Source: Herbaspirillum sp. CF444 | Lineage (GTDB): Bacteria > Pseudomonadota > Gammaproteobacteria > Burkholderiales > Burkholderiaceae_D | Length of the DNA: 64,000 nt | Assembly: GCF_000282135.1 (NCBI RefSeq) | Contig: NZ_AKJW01000065.1 | Coordinates: 36,160 to 100,159 of the forward strand | Direction of reading: 5' to 3' | In this document: positions 37,739 to 46,737 of the stretch, piece by piece | Position numbering within the stretch: position 1 is the stretch's first letter | Layout: each line of letters begins with the position of its first letter | The notes under the pieces: model-generated | Seen by the model: only the letters and a program-made list of their open reading frames with translations | Databases searched by the model: none | What the model was told of the DNA's origin: nothing | Translations under genes and position numbers: made by a program

Positions 37739-39370
37739 ATGAGCGATGTGCTTGTCGTCCATCAGATTGCCACTATGACAAACGTGTCTTCGCTGGGCGT
37801 ATCGAGCCCCGCCGTCTCGTCGTCCGTACCGACGGATAAAGCAACAACGCCGGCGAGCAATTCTTCCGGGCAGAATACAACGCAGTCCGTCACCACGGTA
37901 ACGCTCGGCCAGTCGGGGGCGGGCAGCGCGCAAATCTATACGCTGCCTGCCGTCAAGCCGCCACCGCCGCCGGTCTGGGAAAAGACCTCGACGGACGCCG
38001 TCAGCAAATTGATGGCGGGGAACAACAACGCCTTGCCGCTGGCCTTGCGCTTCAAAGACCTCGGCGCGGCTTTGCTGGGGCGTTTCGACACCGAGGCGAG
38101 CAATTTCTCGCAGTCGGTGATGCAGTTCGCGGCAGGCATGGCGCCCGGCAATCTGATGGAAACGACGATGCAGTCGCAATTGCACAAAACGCCGGACAAT
38201 CAGATCACCCTGAACATCCAGACCGTCGGCGGCGCGCAGGTCGAATTGACGCTGGGCAGCACCGACACCGGCCTGGCCGTCGACGTGAAGGTCGCCAAGG
38301 GCGCGCTCAGCGACGGCGATCGCGCGGCGCTGTCCAAGCTGTCCGGCGCTTTCCAGAAGGCCATCGACGGGCTGGCAGCCAATCCGCCGCACATGGACCT
38401 GGCGGGCCTGACCCAGTTCGATACGACGGTGCTGGCTTCGGTGGACCTGCACGCCAGCGTGAAGGTCGGCGGCGACAGCCAGGTGATCGATTTCCACGCC
38501 GACAGCAAGTCGAGGTCGGTCAATTCCAGCGGACCGATGGGGGCCATGAAGGTGGCCGTCGACATGAGCAATCCGGCGATCCTCGGCAACGCCAGGCAGC
38601 AGGCCCAGGCCATCGCCGGTTACCTGAAACAGTTCGACTATGAACAGACGCGCGGGCATGGCGATCCTTCGCTGATGGCGATGTTCAAGGACGCGTTTTC
38701 AGAAATGAACAGCAACTATCCGGCGACGCAACAGCAGGCCGGCATGCCGGGCGTCTTCAAGCTCAACGCCGAAGACCACAGCGTGCTCACCGGCCTGGCC
38801 GATTTCACGGCATCGGTGACGCAGAATTCCCAGTTCACCAACCCGATGCACGGAAACGAGTCCGACAGCTTCGCCTATGATGTCTCGCAAAACAGCACCG
38901 TCAAGGGGAACGGCCAACTGAACCGCGCCATCACGCAGCGCCAGCAGTCGCACCTGAGCGCCAGCTATCACGAGTCGCTGATCCCGGGCCTGCCGTTGCG
39001 GCTGACGACGGACAAGAATTCGCAAAACTACCGCTATACCCAGATCGACGACCGCGCCAGCAGCGAAGCCAACATCGCCTACAGCCTGGGTGCGCTCACC
39101 AGGGCCTCGCTGACGCAGTCGGCCAGCCAGTCGACGCGCGTTCAGAAATATGTCATGGGGAATCTGGAATCGGATGTGACGACGCCGTCGTCTTCGACGT
39201 GGGTGATGGATTACCTCAAGCAGTTCAAGGCCGCGCAGAGCGGCGACAACAAGCGTACGTCGCTGGATGCCTATGGCTGGGAACAAACGCTGGCATCGAT
39301 CAACAGCATGGTGGTTTTTCAGGTGGACCCGGCGCAACTGAGCGGCCGCAAGTCCACGTCATCGCAGTAA
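37739..39370 (+). CDS. Large uncharacterised protein (543 aa)
   Basis: A 543-residue protein with a Ser/Thr-rich N-terminal 80 residues, a PPPPP stretch, and a body rich in Gln, Asn, Thr and Ser. There is no clear signal peptide, membrane helix or catalytic motif. A core around VTLGQSGAGSAQIYTLPA, VWEKTSTDAVSKLMAG and LRFKDLGAALLGRF resembles, from memory, uncharacterised Pseudomonas proteins sometimes mislabelled lactate dehydrogenase. The start is uncertain (37739 or 37775). Its composition suggests an exported or surface-associated protein. It shares an FNR-box region with fnr. Confidence 0.7.
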   Translation: MSDVLVVHQIATMTNVSSLGVSSPAVSSSVPTDKATTPASNSSGQNTTQSVTTVTLGQSGAGSAQIYTLPAVKPPPPPVWEKTSTDAVSKLMAGNNNALPLALRFKDLGAALLGRFDTEASNFSQSVMQFAAGMAPGNLMETTMQSQLHKTPDNQITLNIQTVGGAQVELTLGSTDTGLAVDVKVAKGALSDGDRAALSKLSGAFQKAIDGLAANPPHMDLAGLTQFDTTVLASVDLHASVKVGGDSQVIDFHADSKSRSVNSSGPMGAMKVAVDMSNPAILGNARQQAQAIAGYLKQFDYEQTRGHGDPSLMAMFKDAFSEMNSNYPATQQQAGMPGVFKLNAEDHSVLTGLADFTASVTQNSQFTNPMHGNESDSFAYDVSQNSTVKGNGQLNRAITQRQQSHLSASYHESLIPGLPLRLTTDKNSQNYRYTQIDDRASSEANIAYSLGALTRASLTQSASQSTRVQKYVMGNLESDVTTPSSSTWVMDYLKQFKAAQSGDNKRTSLDAYGWEQTLASINSMVVFQVDPAQLSGRKSTSSQ

Positions 39371-39404
39371 TCTTTCACGCAGTCTGTACGCTCCAGCGCT
39401 TGAA

Positions 39405-39477
39405 GGGCCTTGTTGAAAGCGGTTTCCGATTCATAGCCGACGTTCTCGGCAATCGCCGCCAGCGCCCGGTCGGAATG
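39405..39477 (-). pseudogene. Remnant of an AraC-family regulator
   Basis: Read on the minus strand, about 24 codons give LAAIAENVGYESETAFNKA, which matches the second helix-turn-helix of AraC regulators. Outside this stretch the match is lost: upstream is a terminator, and downstream the frame runs into the 3' end of the large hypothetical gene. It is a decayed fragment, not a gene. Confidence 0.6.
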
Positions 39478-39491
39478 CTGCGGTGCCCATA

Positions 39492-39521
39492 AAAAAACCG
39501 AAGCCCGAGCTTCGGTTTTTT
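39492..39521. terminator. Bidirectional intrinsic terminator
   Basis: AAAAAACCGAAGC pairs with GCTTCGGTTTTTT around a CCGA loop. It separates the large hypothetical gene from the convergent NTF2-like gene. Confidence 0.93.
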
Positions 39522-39543
39522 GTTTTACGGCAACAGGCCTGAA

Positions 39544-40002
39544 TCAGGTCGGCGCCGCAAATCGTACGGCCTGGCGCGCCAGCAGATGCCACTGACCGCC
39601 GGTTTTCTTCCAGACCATGAGGATCTTGAGCGACACGTTGCCCGGCTTGCCGGAGTCGTTGGTTGCCGCCGTCAGCGTGTGGCGCACGACCGCCACGTCT
39701 TGCTGTACGTTCACGGTCTGGTCGGACAACGTGATGCTGACGAAAGTCGATTCGCCGCTGACCAGTTGGCCGATGAATTCGGCCTTGGTCTGCACGACGC
39801 CACTGGAGTGGCCGTAGCTCAGGTGGTTGTCCACCAGTTGTTCCAGCGCAGCGCGGTCGATCGGCGAAGTCATGGCGGCGCGCAGTTTTTCAACGGCGGT
39901 CGCAACGGCTTGTTCGTCGGCGGTCGGCGCGGCGGCCGCGCCTTGAGCGATGACCATCGAGCATGCCATGGCGCTGCAGAGATACATCCATTTCTTGAAC
40001 AT
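39544..40002 (-). CDS. Periplasmic NTF2-like (DUF4440) protein
   Basis: A 152-residue protein with a signal peptide (residues 1-24, ending AAAA) and a small cone-shaped NTF2-like domain: LRAAMTSPIDRAALEQLVDNHLSYGHSSG, then alternating strands ending VWKKTGGQWHLLARQAVRF. Members bind small ligands or act as isomerases or hydrolases, and function here is unknown. It is 48 bp downstream of kdgD on the same strand, so it is probably co-transcribed. That would place a periplasmic protein in the uronate pathway unit. Confidence 0.82.
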   Translation of the reverse strand: MFKKWMYLCSAMACSMVIAQGAAAAPTADEQAVATAVEKLRAAMTSPIDRAALEQLVDNHLSYGHSSGVVQTKAEFIGQLVSGESTFVSITLSDQTVNVQQDVAVVRHTLTAATNDSGKPGNVSLKILMVWKKTGGQWHLLARQAVRFAAPT

Positions 40003-40050
40003 CTTGTCTCCTTGGTTTTTTGTGGTGGTGCGTCATTCCAGCGGTAATTC

Positions 40051-40962
40051 TTATTGCGGACCCAGCTTGGCGATCAAGGCGCCGAGTGCATCGGACTCCG
40101 CGGTGTTCAGATCTGTCAGCGGCGGACGCACCGGACCGGCATCGTGGCCGACCAGGCGGGCGCCGGCCTTGACGATGCTGACCGCGTAGCCCTGCATGCG
40201 GTTGCGGATCTCCAGGTAGGGCATGAAGAACTCGCGCAACAGGCGATGCTGGGTGGTCATGTCGTCGTTGGCGACGGCGTGATAGAACTCCATCGCGGTT
40301 TTCGGGATGAAGTTGAACACCGCCGAGGAATACACCGGCGTGCCCAGTGCCTTGTAGGCGGCGGCATAGACTTCGGCGGTCGGCAGGCCGCCGAGGTAGG
40401 CGAAGCGGTCGCCCATCTTCATGTAGATCGAAGACATCAGTTCGATATCGCCGATGCCGTCCTTGAAACCGACCAGGTTGGGGCAGCGCTCGGCCAGACG
40501 GGCCAGGGTGGCGGGCATCAGGCGGCACTGGCCGCGGTTGTAGACGATGACGCCGAACTTGACGCTCTTGCAGACAGCTTCCACGTGCGCCGCCAGACCG
40601 TCCTGATCGGCTTCGGTCAGGTAGTGGGGCAGCAGCAGGATGCCGTGCGCGCCGGCTTTTTCAGCGGCTTGCGCGCATTCGATGGCGTAGCGGGTCGGGC
40701 CGCCGGCGCCGGCGATGATCGGCACCTTGCCGCGGCAGGTTTCCACCGCCGTCTGGATGATGGTCGGGTATTCCTGGCCGGTCAGCGAGAAGAACTCGCC
40801 GGTGCCGCCGGCGGCGAACAGCGCGCTGGCGCCGTAGGGAGCCAGCCATTCCAGGCGCTCGATGTAGCCGCGGCGATTGAAGTCGCCGTTGGCGTCGAAG
40901 TCGGTCAGGGGAAACGAAAGCAGGCCGGAGCCCATGATGGATTTAAGTTCTTGTGGCGTCAT
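40051..40962 (-). CDS. kdgD: 5-dehydro-4-deoxyglucarate dehydratase KdgD
   Basis: A 303-residue class I aldolase-fold enzyme of the DHDPS family. It converts 5-keto-4-deoxy-glucarate to 2-oxoglutarate semialdehyde in uronate/aldarate breakdown. The Schiff-base Lys is in [10 protein letters not shown], and the GTGEFFSLT motif is typical of this branch. The ATG at 40962 gives [13 protein letters not shown], exactly the family length, but a start at 41007 is possible. It is divergent from the uronate dehydrogenase gene. Confidence 0.93.
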   Translation of the reverse strand: MTPQELKSIMGSGLLSFPLTDFDANGDFNRRGYIERLEWLAPYGASALFAAGGTGEFFSLTGQEYPTIIQTAVETCRGKVPIIAGAGGPTRYAIECAQAAEKAGAHGILLLPHYLTEADQDGLAAHVEAVCKSVKFGVIVYNRGQCRLMPATLARLAERCPNLVGFKDGIGDIELMSSIYMKMGDRFAYLGGLPTAEVYAAAYKALGTPVYSSAVFNFIPKTAMEFYHAVANDDMTTQHRLLREFFMPYLEIRNRMQGYAVSIVKAGARLVGHDAGPVRPPLTDLNTAESDALGALIAKLGPQ

Positions 40963-41499
40963 GATGGCGTAGGAGTGGCTGGAAGAATAGTCTCGCTTGG
41001 ATTTCATTTTATTTGTTATCAGTCATCATACAATGCGATTTCAGCATTTGCCAATGGCGTTATGCGATTTTTTGATAGTGCAGGTAGCGCAAGGAGGGCG
41101 TCGTGGAAGGATTATTGCGGTGCATTCAGTGCCATTGCAGATGCCCTGCATATGGTGTTAATTTACTTTAAATTTGTATTTTAAGTTTATGTATTTATTA
41201 GTTATTTTAAACAATTTAAAGTTAATGTAATTTCTCATGTCGGGGCGCCGGCCCATCTTGTTTGCTCATCCGGATTGATGCGTCGCAATGCGATATTATT
41301 TTGATGGTGACGCGGACTTTGTTTGACAAGGAATTACAGCGAGACTGATAATCCTTGCTTGCGTTATAAGACAACGTAACACGTAAACAGATAACGCCAG
41401 CGCGGACCAGGCGCGCAAGGCCGGTCAATATAAGCGACAGACGCGACCGGCGACGATCCAGGCATGACCCGAGACACCCCAAAACTGGAAGTATTGAAC
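40963..41499. promoter_or_regulatory. kdgD-udh divergent control region
   Basis: A 537-bp spacer without a convincing gene. It holds a TTGACA (41323-41328) and GATAAT (41347-41352) 18 bp apart reading toward udh. Near the kdgD start, CATCATACAA (41024-41033) is, on the other strand, TTGTATGATG, a word shared with the operator at 42475-42490. The middle (41150-41230) is very AT-rich. Confidence 0.5.
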
Positions 41500-42378
41500 A
41501 TGGCAGACCAAGCAGCGCATGAAACAGCGCATGAAGCAGATTCAAGCAAGGAAGCACAAGAGCCGCAGCAATCCAAATTCGGTCGCCTGTTATTGACGGG
41601 CGCCGGCGGCGGCCTCGGCAAGGTCTTGCGGCCGCGACTGGCGGCGTTTGCCGACGTGCTGCGCGTGTCCGATCTGGAGGCAGCCTTGACGGGCGAGCCG
41701 GCGGCGCATGAAGAAGTGATGCCCTGCAATCTGGCCGACCGCGCGGCGATGGACGCGCTGATCGCCGGCTGCGATGCCATCGTCCATCTGGGCGGCGTAT
41801 CGGTTGAACGGCCGTTTGAAGAAATCCTGGAAGCCAATATTAAAGGCATCTTCCATGTCTACGAAGCGGCGCGCCGTCACGGCGTCAAGCGCGTGGTGTT
41901 CGCCAGCTCGAACCATGTGACGGGTTTCTATCGTCAGGACGAGAAAATCGACGTGCGCGACCTGCGCCGTCCCGATGGCTATTACGGCCTGTCGAAGTCG
42001 TACGGCGAAGACATGGCGCAGTTCAACTTCGACCGTTACGGCATCGAGACCGTCAGCATCCGCATCGGCTGGTCGTTCCCGGAGCCAAAGGATCGCCGCT
42101 CGCTGGCCAGTTGGCTCAGCTATGACGACCTGACCGAGTTGCTGCGCTGCTGCCTGTTCACGCCCCGCGTCGGTCATACCGTCGTATATGGGATGTCTGA
42201 TAATCCCTCGACCTGGTGGAGCAATCGCTACGCCGCCCACCTGGGCTTCCAGGCGCGCGACAGCTCCGAGGCGTTCCGGGCCAAAATCGAAGCGCAGCCG
42301 ATGCCGGCTGCGGATGACCCGGTGCGCGTCTACCAGGGCGGCGTGTTCACGGCGACCGGACCTTTCGATCCGCAATAA
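41500..42378 (+). CDS. udh: Uronate dehydrogenase
   Basis: A 292-residue short-chain dehydrogenase/epimerase-fold enzyme that oxidises galacturonate or glucuronate with NAD to the aldarolactone. The Rossmann motif TGAGGGLGKVL follows a polar N-terminal stretch, and the YxxxK pair is in YYGLSKSYGED. The ASSNHVTGFY and WSNRYAAHLGF segments are typical of Udh. The ATG at 41500 is chosen because GGAAG lies 9 bp upstream, and 41464 is the alternative. With the divergent kdgD it covers the first and a late step. The middle step (aldarate dehydratase) is not in this window. Confidence 0.9.
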   Translation: MADQAAHETAHEADSSKEAQEPQQSKFGRLLLTGAGGGLGKVLRPRLAAFADVLRVSDLEAALTGEPAAHEEVMPCNLADRAAMDALIAGCDAIVHLGGVSVERPFEEILEANIKGIFHVYEAARRHGVKRVVFASSNHVTGFYRQDEKIDVRDLRRPDGYYGLSKSYGEDMAQFNFDRYGIETVSIRIGWSFPEPKDRRSLASWLSYDDLTELLRCCLFTPRVGHTVVYGMSDNPSTWWSNRYAAHLGFQARDSSEAFRAKIEAQPMPAADDPVRVYQGGVFTATGPFDPQ

Positions 42379-42474
42379 TTGCATCTATTGCATCTGAAAT
42401 TGCACCTGAAAGCGTGCAGATCACGGCGAAACAAGCGCGTTGACGACGATAGGTGAATATGCACATTTTTTGAT

Positions 42475-42490
42475 TGTATGTTATCGTACA
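42475..42490. promoter_or_regulatory. GntR-like operator upstream of the ABC transporter
   Basis: TGTATGTTATCGTACA is an imperfect palindrome (12 of 16 positions symmetrical) of the type bound by FadR-like GntR regulators. A related TTGTATGATG word lies near kdgD. No GntR gene is adjacent, so the regulator would act from elsewhere. Confidence 0.5.
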
Positions 42491-42587
42491 TCCATGCTAT
42501 CTTTGCTCCGCTTGAGGCAAAAGCAGCAAGCAAGGGTGGGGTAGCAAGATAGCCAACCTGGTTCAGTATCCGGCAGGAGACAACGCA

Positions 42588-42614
42588 ATGTTGCCGGTCA
42601 TGAACGAGGAGTAG
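42588..42614 (+). other. Possible leader peptide ORF (8 codons)
   Basis: In the 468-bp gap before the permease genes, CAGGAG is followed 8 bp later by an ATG opening MLPVMNEE and a TAG stop. CCGGC before and GCCGG within it could pair and hide the ribosome binding site. Apart from this and the operator at 42475, the gap (42379-42846) shows nothing convincing. It may simply be a long untranslated leader. Confidence 0.25.
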
Positions 42615-42846
42615 CGGACGGTAGTAGTGACGGTGAGCGACAGTAACCAATAACAACAACGCACACACCGCAGGCAAGCGACACGGCTTCGGGGTCGGCA
42701 GCACGGATCCGGTCGGCAAGGTCGCGAGCTCAGGGAAAATCGAGTTTTTCGTTTCACGGTGGATCGCCTTGTTGTTCTGTTCCTCGTGTCCTCCACTGTC
42801 ATTACATCGCCGAACAAAGTAGCCACGTATAAAGGGCATCATCGGC

Positions 42847-43629
42847 ATGGATTTTTCACTTAATTTTGGTCCTCTGGCGCCGTACTGGCCGGTCTTCCTG
42901 ACCGGCGCCTGGCTGACGCTGAAGATGACCACGGTCGCGATCGTCGTCGGCGTGTCGGTCGGCACGCTGATCGCTTTCCTCAAGCGCGGCAGCAATCGCT
43001 ATATTTCCAAGGCCTGTTCCGCCTATATCGAGGCGGTCCGCAATACGCCTTTCCTGGTGCAGATCTTCCTGCTGTATTTCGGCCTGGCCAGCCTCGGCAT
43101 CCACATGCCGACGTTTGCCGCGGCCGTGCTGGCGATGATCATCAATATCGCCGCCTACGCTGCGGAAATCATACGCGCCGGTCTGGAATCGGTACCACGC
43201 GGCCAGATCGAAGCGGCGGAATGCCTCGGCCTGTCGCGCTGGCGCATCGCGTGGCACGTCATGCTGCAACCGTCGATCGAGCGCGTCTATCCGGCGCTGA
43301 CCAGCCAGTTCCTGCTGATGATGCAGGCTTCGGCCATGGCTTCGCAGATCTCGGCGGAAGAACTGACCGCGATCGCCAACACCGTGCAATCGGACACCTT
43401 CCGTTCGCTGGAAACCTATATCGTGGTCGCCTTCATGTACCTGGCGCTGTCGATCCTGGTCAAGCTGCTGGCCTGGGGTTTCGGCGAATACCTGTTCAAG
43501 CGCCGCCGCGTCATCCGCCGCGCCGCACTGGAGGCCACCCGCCGCCGCCCGCCTGCAATCCCGCCGTTCCAGGCCAAGGTTGCCGCCGCAGCTGCCAACA
43601 CAAGCAACACCAACGGGAGCGCATCATGA
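42847..43629 (+). CDS. ABC transporter permease, polar amino acid (HisM) type
   Basis: A 260-residue inner-membrane permease with five to six hydrophobic segments and the docking loop EAAECLGLSRWRIAWHVMLQP. The EAVRNTPFLVQIFLLYFGL segment is diagnostic of the His/Glu/Met subfamily that imports amino acids and some opines. It has a cationic, Ala/Pro-rich C-terminal tail. It is the first gene of a four-gene uptake operon, and its stop overlaps the second permease as ATGA. The substrate is unknown. Proximity to uronate genes hints at a link, but the family usually takes amino acids. Confidence 0.92.
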   Translation: MDFSLNFGPLAPYWPVFLTGAWLTLKMTTVAIVVGVSVGTLIAFLKRGSNRYISKACSAYIEAVRNTPFLVQIFLLYFGLASLGIHMPTFAAAVLAMIINIAAYAAEIIRAGLESVPRGQIEAAECLGLSRWRIAWHVMLQPSIERVYPALTSQFLLMMQASAMASQISAEELTAIANTVQSDTFRSLETYIVVAFMYLALSILVKLLAWGFGEYLFKRRRVIRRAALEATRRRPPAIPPFQAKVAAAAANTSNTNGSAS

Positions 43630-44279
43630 TCGGCAGTTTCTCCTGGGGACATTTCCTTTATCTGGTGCAGTCGATCTGGTGGACGCTGGTGCTGTCCGGC
43701 CTGGCCTTCGTCCTCGGCAGCATCGGCGGTTTTGCCGTCATGCTGGCGCGCATTTCTCCGCGCCGATGGCTATGGATGCCGACGCTGGTGTACATCGAGT
43801 GCATCCAGGGCATTCCGCTGCTGATCCTGCTGTTCATCGTCTACTTCGGTTTGTCGGTGTACGGCTTCGCCTTGCCGGCGCTGGTTGCGGCCGGGCTGGC
43901 GATGATGGTCTATACCAGCGCCTATCTGGGCGACATCTGGCGCGGTTGCGTCGAAGCCATGCCGCGTCCGCAATGGGAAGCCGCCGAGTGCCTGTCGCTG
44001 ACGCGCTGGCAGACGCTGCGCCTGGTGATCATTCCGCAGGCTTTCCGCCTGTCGCTGCCGCCGACCGTGGGTTTCCTGGTGCAGGTCATCAAGATGACTT
44101 CGCTGGCGTCGGTGATCGGCTTTATCGAACTGACCCGCGCCGGTCAGATTATCAACAACTCAATTTTTCAGCCTTTCCTGATTTTCAGTCTGGTAGGGGT
44201 GTTCTATTTTGTACTGTGCTACCCGCTCTCGCGCTGGAGTGAATCGATGGAGAACAAGCTCAATGTCAGCAACCGTTAA
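43626..44279 (+). CDS. ABC transporter permease, second subunit
   Basis: A 217-residue permease partner of the preceding gene, with the same ECIQGIPLLILLFIVYFGL and EAAECLSLTRWQTLRLVIIPQAF family segments. It starts at 43626, overlapping the upstream stop by four bases. The two permeases should pair into a heterodimeric channel. The end overlaps the ATPase gene by 17 bp, which keeps all subunits coupled. Confidence 0.92.
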   Translation: MIGSFSWGHFLYLVQSIWWTLVLSGLAFVLGSIGGFAVMLARISPRRWLWMPTLVYIECIQGIPLLILLFIVYFGLSVYGFALPALVAAGLAMMVYTSAYLGDIWRGCVEAMPRPQWEAAECLSLTRWQTLRLVIIPQAFRLSLPPTVGFLVQVIKMTSLASVIGFIELTRAGQIINNSIFQPFLIFSLVGVFYFVLCYPLSRWSESMENKLNVSNR

Positions 44280-45018
44280 TACCGCCGTGACCAATCCTAT
44301 CGTCAGGCTCGACCAGATCTACAAGAGCTTCGGCTCGAACCAGGTATTGAAGGGCGTTTCCTTCGAGGTGCAAAAGGGCGAGATGATCGCCATCATCGGC
44401 GCCAGCGGCTCCGGCAAGAGCACCGCGTTGCGCTGCATCGACCGTCTGGAAAAGGTCGACTCGGGCACCATCGAAGTCTGCGGCATGCGCGTCGACGATC
44501 CGCATATCGACCTGCACAAGCTGCGCCAGGAAGTCGGCATCGTGTTCCAGAGCTACAACCTGTTCCCGCACCTGACCGTGCAGGAAAACATCATGCTGGC
44601 GCTGCGCCACGTCAAGCAGCAGTCGAAAGCGCAGGCCTTGACCGTGTCGATGGCCGCGCTGGAACAGGTCGGCCTGGGCAACAAGGCCGACGCCTATCCC
44701 GAGCAGTTATCGGGCGGCCAGCAACAGCGCGTGGCGATCGCCCGTTCGCTGGCAATGGCGCCCAAGGTCATGCTGTTCGACGAAGTCACCTCGGCGCTCG
44801 ACCCGCAACTGACCGGCGAAGTGCTGCGCGTGATGGAAGACCTGGCGGCCGGCGGCATGACCATGTTGCTGGTGACCCACGAAATGGCCTTCGCCAAGCG
44901 CGTGGCCGATCGCATCATTTACATGCACCAGGGCACAGTATGGGAAGTCGGCCCGGGTGAAATGCTGGACAGCCCCAAGACGCCGGAACTGCAAGCCTTC
45001 CTCAACAACGGCCTGTAA
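44263..45018 (+). CDS. ABC transporter ATP-binding protein, amino acid type
   Basis: A 251-residue ATPase. Walker A is GASGSGKST, signature LSGGQQQRVAIARSL, Walker B VMLFDEVTSALD, switch His in LLVTHEM. The E after LFDE and the SALD box are typical of amino acid importers. The ATG at 44263 lies inside the end of the second permease gene. It energises the two permeases upstream. Confidence 0.95.
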   Translation: MSATVNTAVTNPIVRLDQIYKSFGSNQVLKGVSFEVQKGEMIAIIGASGSGKSTALRCIDRLEKVDSGTIEVCGMRVDDPHIDLHKLRQEVGIVFQSYNLFPHLTVQENIMLALRHVKQQSKAQALTVSMAALEQVGLGNKADAYPEQLSGGQQQRVAIARSLAMAPKVMLFDEVTSALDPQLTGEVLRVMEDLAAGGMTMLLVTHEMAFAKRVADRIIYMHQGTVWEVGPGEMLDSPKTPELQAFLNNGL

Positions 45019-45069
45019 TCCGACATCCTTATTTTTTCATTGCAACACAATCAAACCAAGGAGACCTGC

Positions 45070-45876
45070 ATGAAACTGAACCCACTCTTCGTCCGCACCT
45101 TTGCCCGTAGCTGCGTCGCCGCATTGCTGACCGCCGGTCTGGCGCACGTCGCCATGGCCGACCAGCTCGACGACATCAAGAAGGCCGGCAAGGTCCGCGT
45201 GGCGATCGCCATGGGTACGCCGCTGTTCAGCTTCGCCGACGCCAACCTCCAACCGGCCGGTTCCGACGTCGAAACCGCCGAGCAATTCGCCAAGGACCTG
45301 GGCGTGAAGCTGGAAATCGTGCCGGTCACCAACGCCGCGCGCATCCCGACACTGCAAGCCAACCGCGCCGACGTCGTCATCGCCGACTTGTCGATCACGC
45401 CTGAGCGCGCCAAGGTCGTCGATTTCTCGGTCCCGTACGCCGTCATCACCATCATCGTCGGTGGTCCCAAGAGCGTCCAGATCAAGGATTACAACGACCT
45501 CAACGGCAAGCGCATCGGTCTGACCCGCGCCACCGTCAACGACACCCTGACGACGGCGCAAGCCAAGGGCGCCGAAATCGTGCGCTATGAAGACGACGCG
45601 ACGCTGATCACCTCGATGGTGACCGGTCAGGTCGAAATCTTCTCCAGCACGCCGTCCAACCTCGCTGAAATGATCAAGCGCGCACCGGGCAAGAACCTGG
45701 AATTGAAATTTGCCCAAAAGGACTTCGACCTGGGCATCGCCTTCAACCAGAACCAGCCGCGCCTGAAGGAATGGATCAACAACTGGGTGGTGTCGAATCA
45801 CCGCAACGGCAAGCTGGACGCGATCTACGTCAAATTCCACGGCCGTCACCTGCCGGCAGCCATCACCAAGCAATAA
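45070..45876 (+). CDS. ABC transporter substrate-binding protein, family 3
   Basis: A 268-residue periplasmic solute-binding protein with a signal peptide (1-30, ending AMA). DDIKKAGKVRVAIAMGTPLFSF opens the mature domain, and ADVVIADLSITPERAKVVDFS is the family 3 hallmark. The usual Arg contacting a ligand carboxylate is present in the TPERAKVVDFS type motif region. It follows the ATPase by 51 bp with a clean AAGGAGA box, and a terminator follows. The ligand is unknown. Confidence 0.93.
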   Translation: MKLNPLFVRTFARSCVAALLTAGLAHVAMADQLDDIKKAGKVRVAIAMGTPLFSFADANLQPAGSDVETAEQFAKDLGVKLEIVPVTNAARIPTLQANRADVVIADLSITPERAKVVDFSVPYAVITIIVGGPKSVQIKDYNDLNGKRIGLTRATVNDTLTTAQAKGAEIVRYEDDATLITSMVTGQVEIFSSTPSNLAEMIKRAPGKNLELKFAQKDFDLGIAFNQNQPRLKEWINNWVVSNHRNGKLDAIYVKFHGRHLPAAITKQ

Positions 45877-45949
45877 TGTTGCATAACTGCGCCGCATAAC
45901 CAACAAAAACAGTTCTTGCATCGTTCCTGCGTTGGCGGGGACGAACTGA

Positions 45950-45977
45950 AAGCCGCTCCTCGGAGCGGCTTTTTTAT
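45950..45977 (+). terminator. Intrinsic terminator of the ABC operon
   Basis: AAGCCGCTCC pairs with GGAGCGGCTT around a two-base loop, followed by TTTTTA. It closes the four-gene transport operon. Confidence 0.92.
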
Positions 45978-46031
45978 TGCCCGGACAGGGACATCACGCC
46001 TGCGGCTTTGTCCGGACGGCGCTTTCCGGTG

Positions 46032-46499
46032 CTACCTGGCGGTGATGTCGCGGGCGATCTTGGCGGTGCCTACGATATTGCCGTCCTTGTCGCGCACCGG
46101 CGAGATGCTGACGGAAAGATTGACGGGCTTGCCGTTCTTGTGGATGCGCACGGTTTCAAAATGGGCGACGCGCTCGCCGGCGAGGATATTTTCGACAATG
46201 TAATACTCCTCGTCCAAGCGCTCGATCGGGAACAGGCGCAGCATCGGCTGGCCGATCATTTCTCTTTCGGTATAGCCGAAAATGGCTTCGGCGCCCGGGT
46301 TCCAGCTGGTGATGATGCCGGTCAGCGTATTGCTGATGATGGCGTCGCCGGAAGAGTTGACGATCGCTTCGTAACGCTCGTCCGGGACGGTCGGAGTGAA
46401 CAGTTGCAGCGGTTTGAGGCGCTGCTTCGGTGGTCGCCGGTGCTGCATGCCGCCAAAGGTGCGGGCAGCGGATACGGGCTCACATAAGTTGGATTTCAT
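46032..46499 (-). CDS. PAS-domain protein
   Basis: A 155-residue protein that is almost only one PAS domain (residues 40-152): EAIVNSSGDAIISNTLTGIITSWNPGAEAIFGYTEREMIGQ, then PVRDKDGNIVGTAKIARDITAR, the usual PAC end. The N-terminus is basic (HRRPPKQRLK). No kinase, GGDEF or other output is attached, so it must work with a partner. It is divergent from the ammonia-lyase gene. Confidence 0.85.
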   Translation of the reverse strand: MKSNLCEPVSAARTFGGMQHRRPPKQRLKPLQLFTPTVPDERYEAIVNSSGDAIISNTLTGIITSWNPGAEAIFGYTEREMIGQPMLRLFPIERLDEEYYIVENILAGERVAHFETVRIHKNGKPVNLSVSISPVRDKDGNIVGTAKIARDITAR

Positions 46500-46737
46500 G
46501 GATTGTCATCCTTTGCATGCAGTCGGTTGCGAGCAGTCGCGGCGCCGGTCGGTGCCATGTGAAAATAATACGCGGCGATGCGATGCGTTTGTATCGGGGA
46601 TTTCCTGAAGAAATCGATGGAACGGGAAGGAACCGGGATCGGCTCCGATACCCGAGTCGGCAAAATAATTTACTATCTGGAATGCAACATATCCTCGGAT
46701 CGCAACGAAACAGCAACGGAACAACAACGGAGAATTC

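Noticed and set aside
42330..42995. A 221-codon minus-strand frame before the ABC permease
   Set aside because: It overlaps the permease N-terminus and has no recognised motif. The space is better read as a leader and operator.
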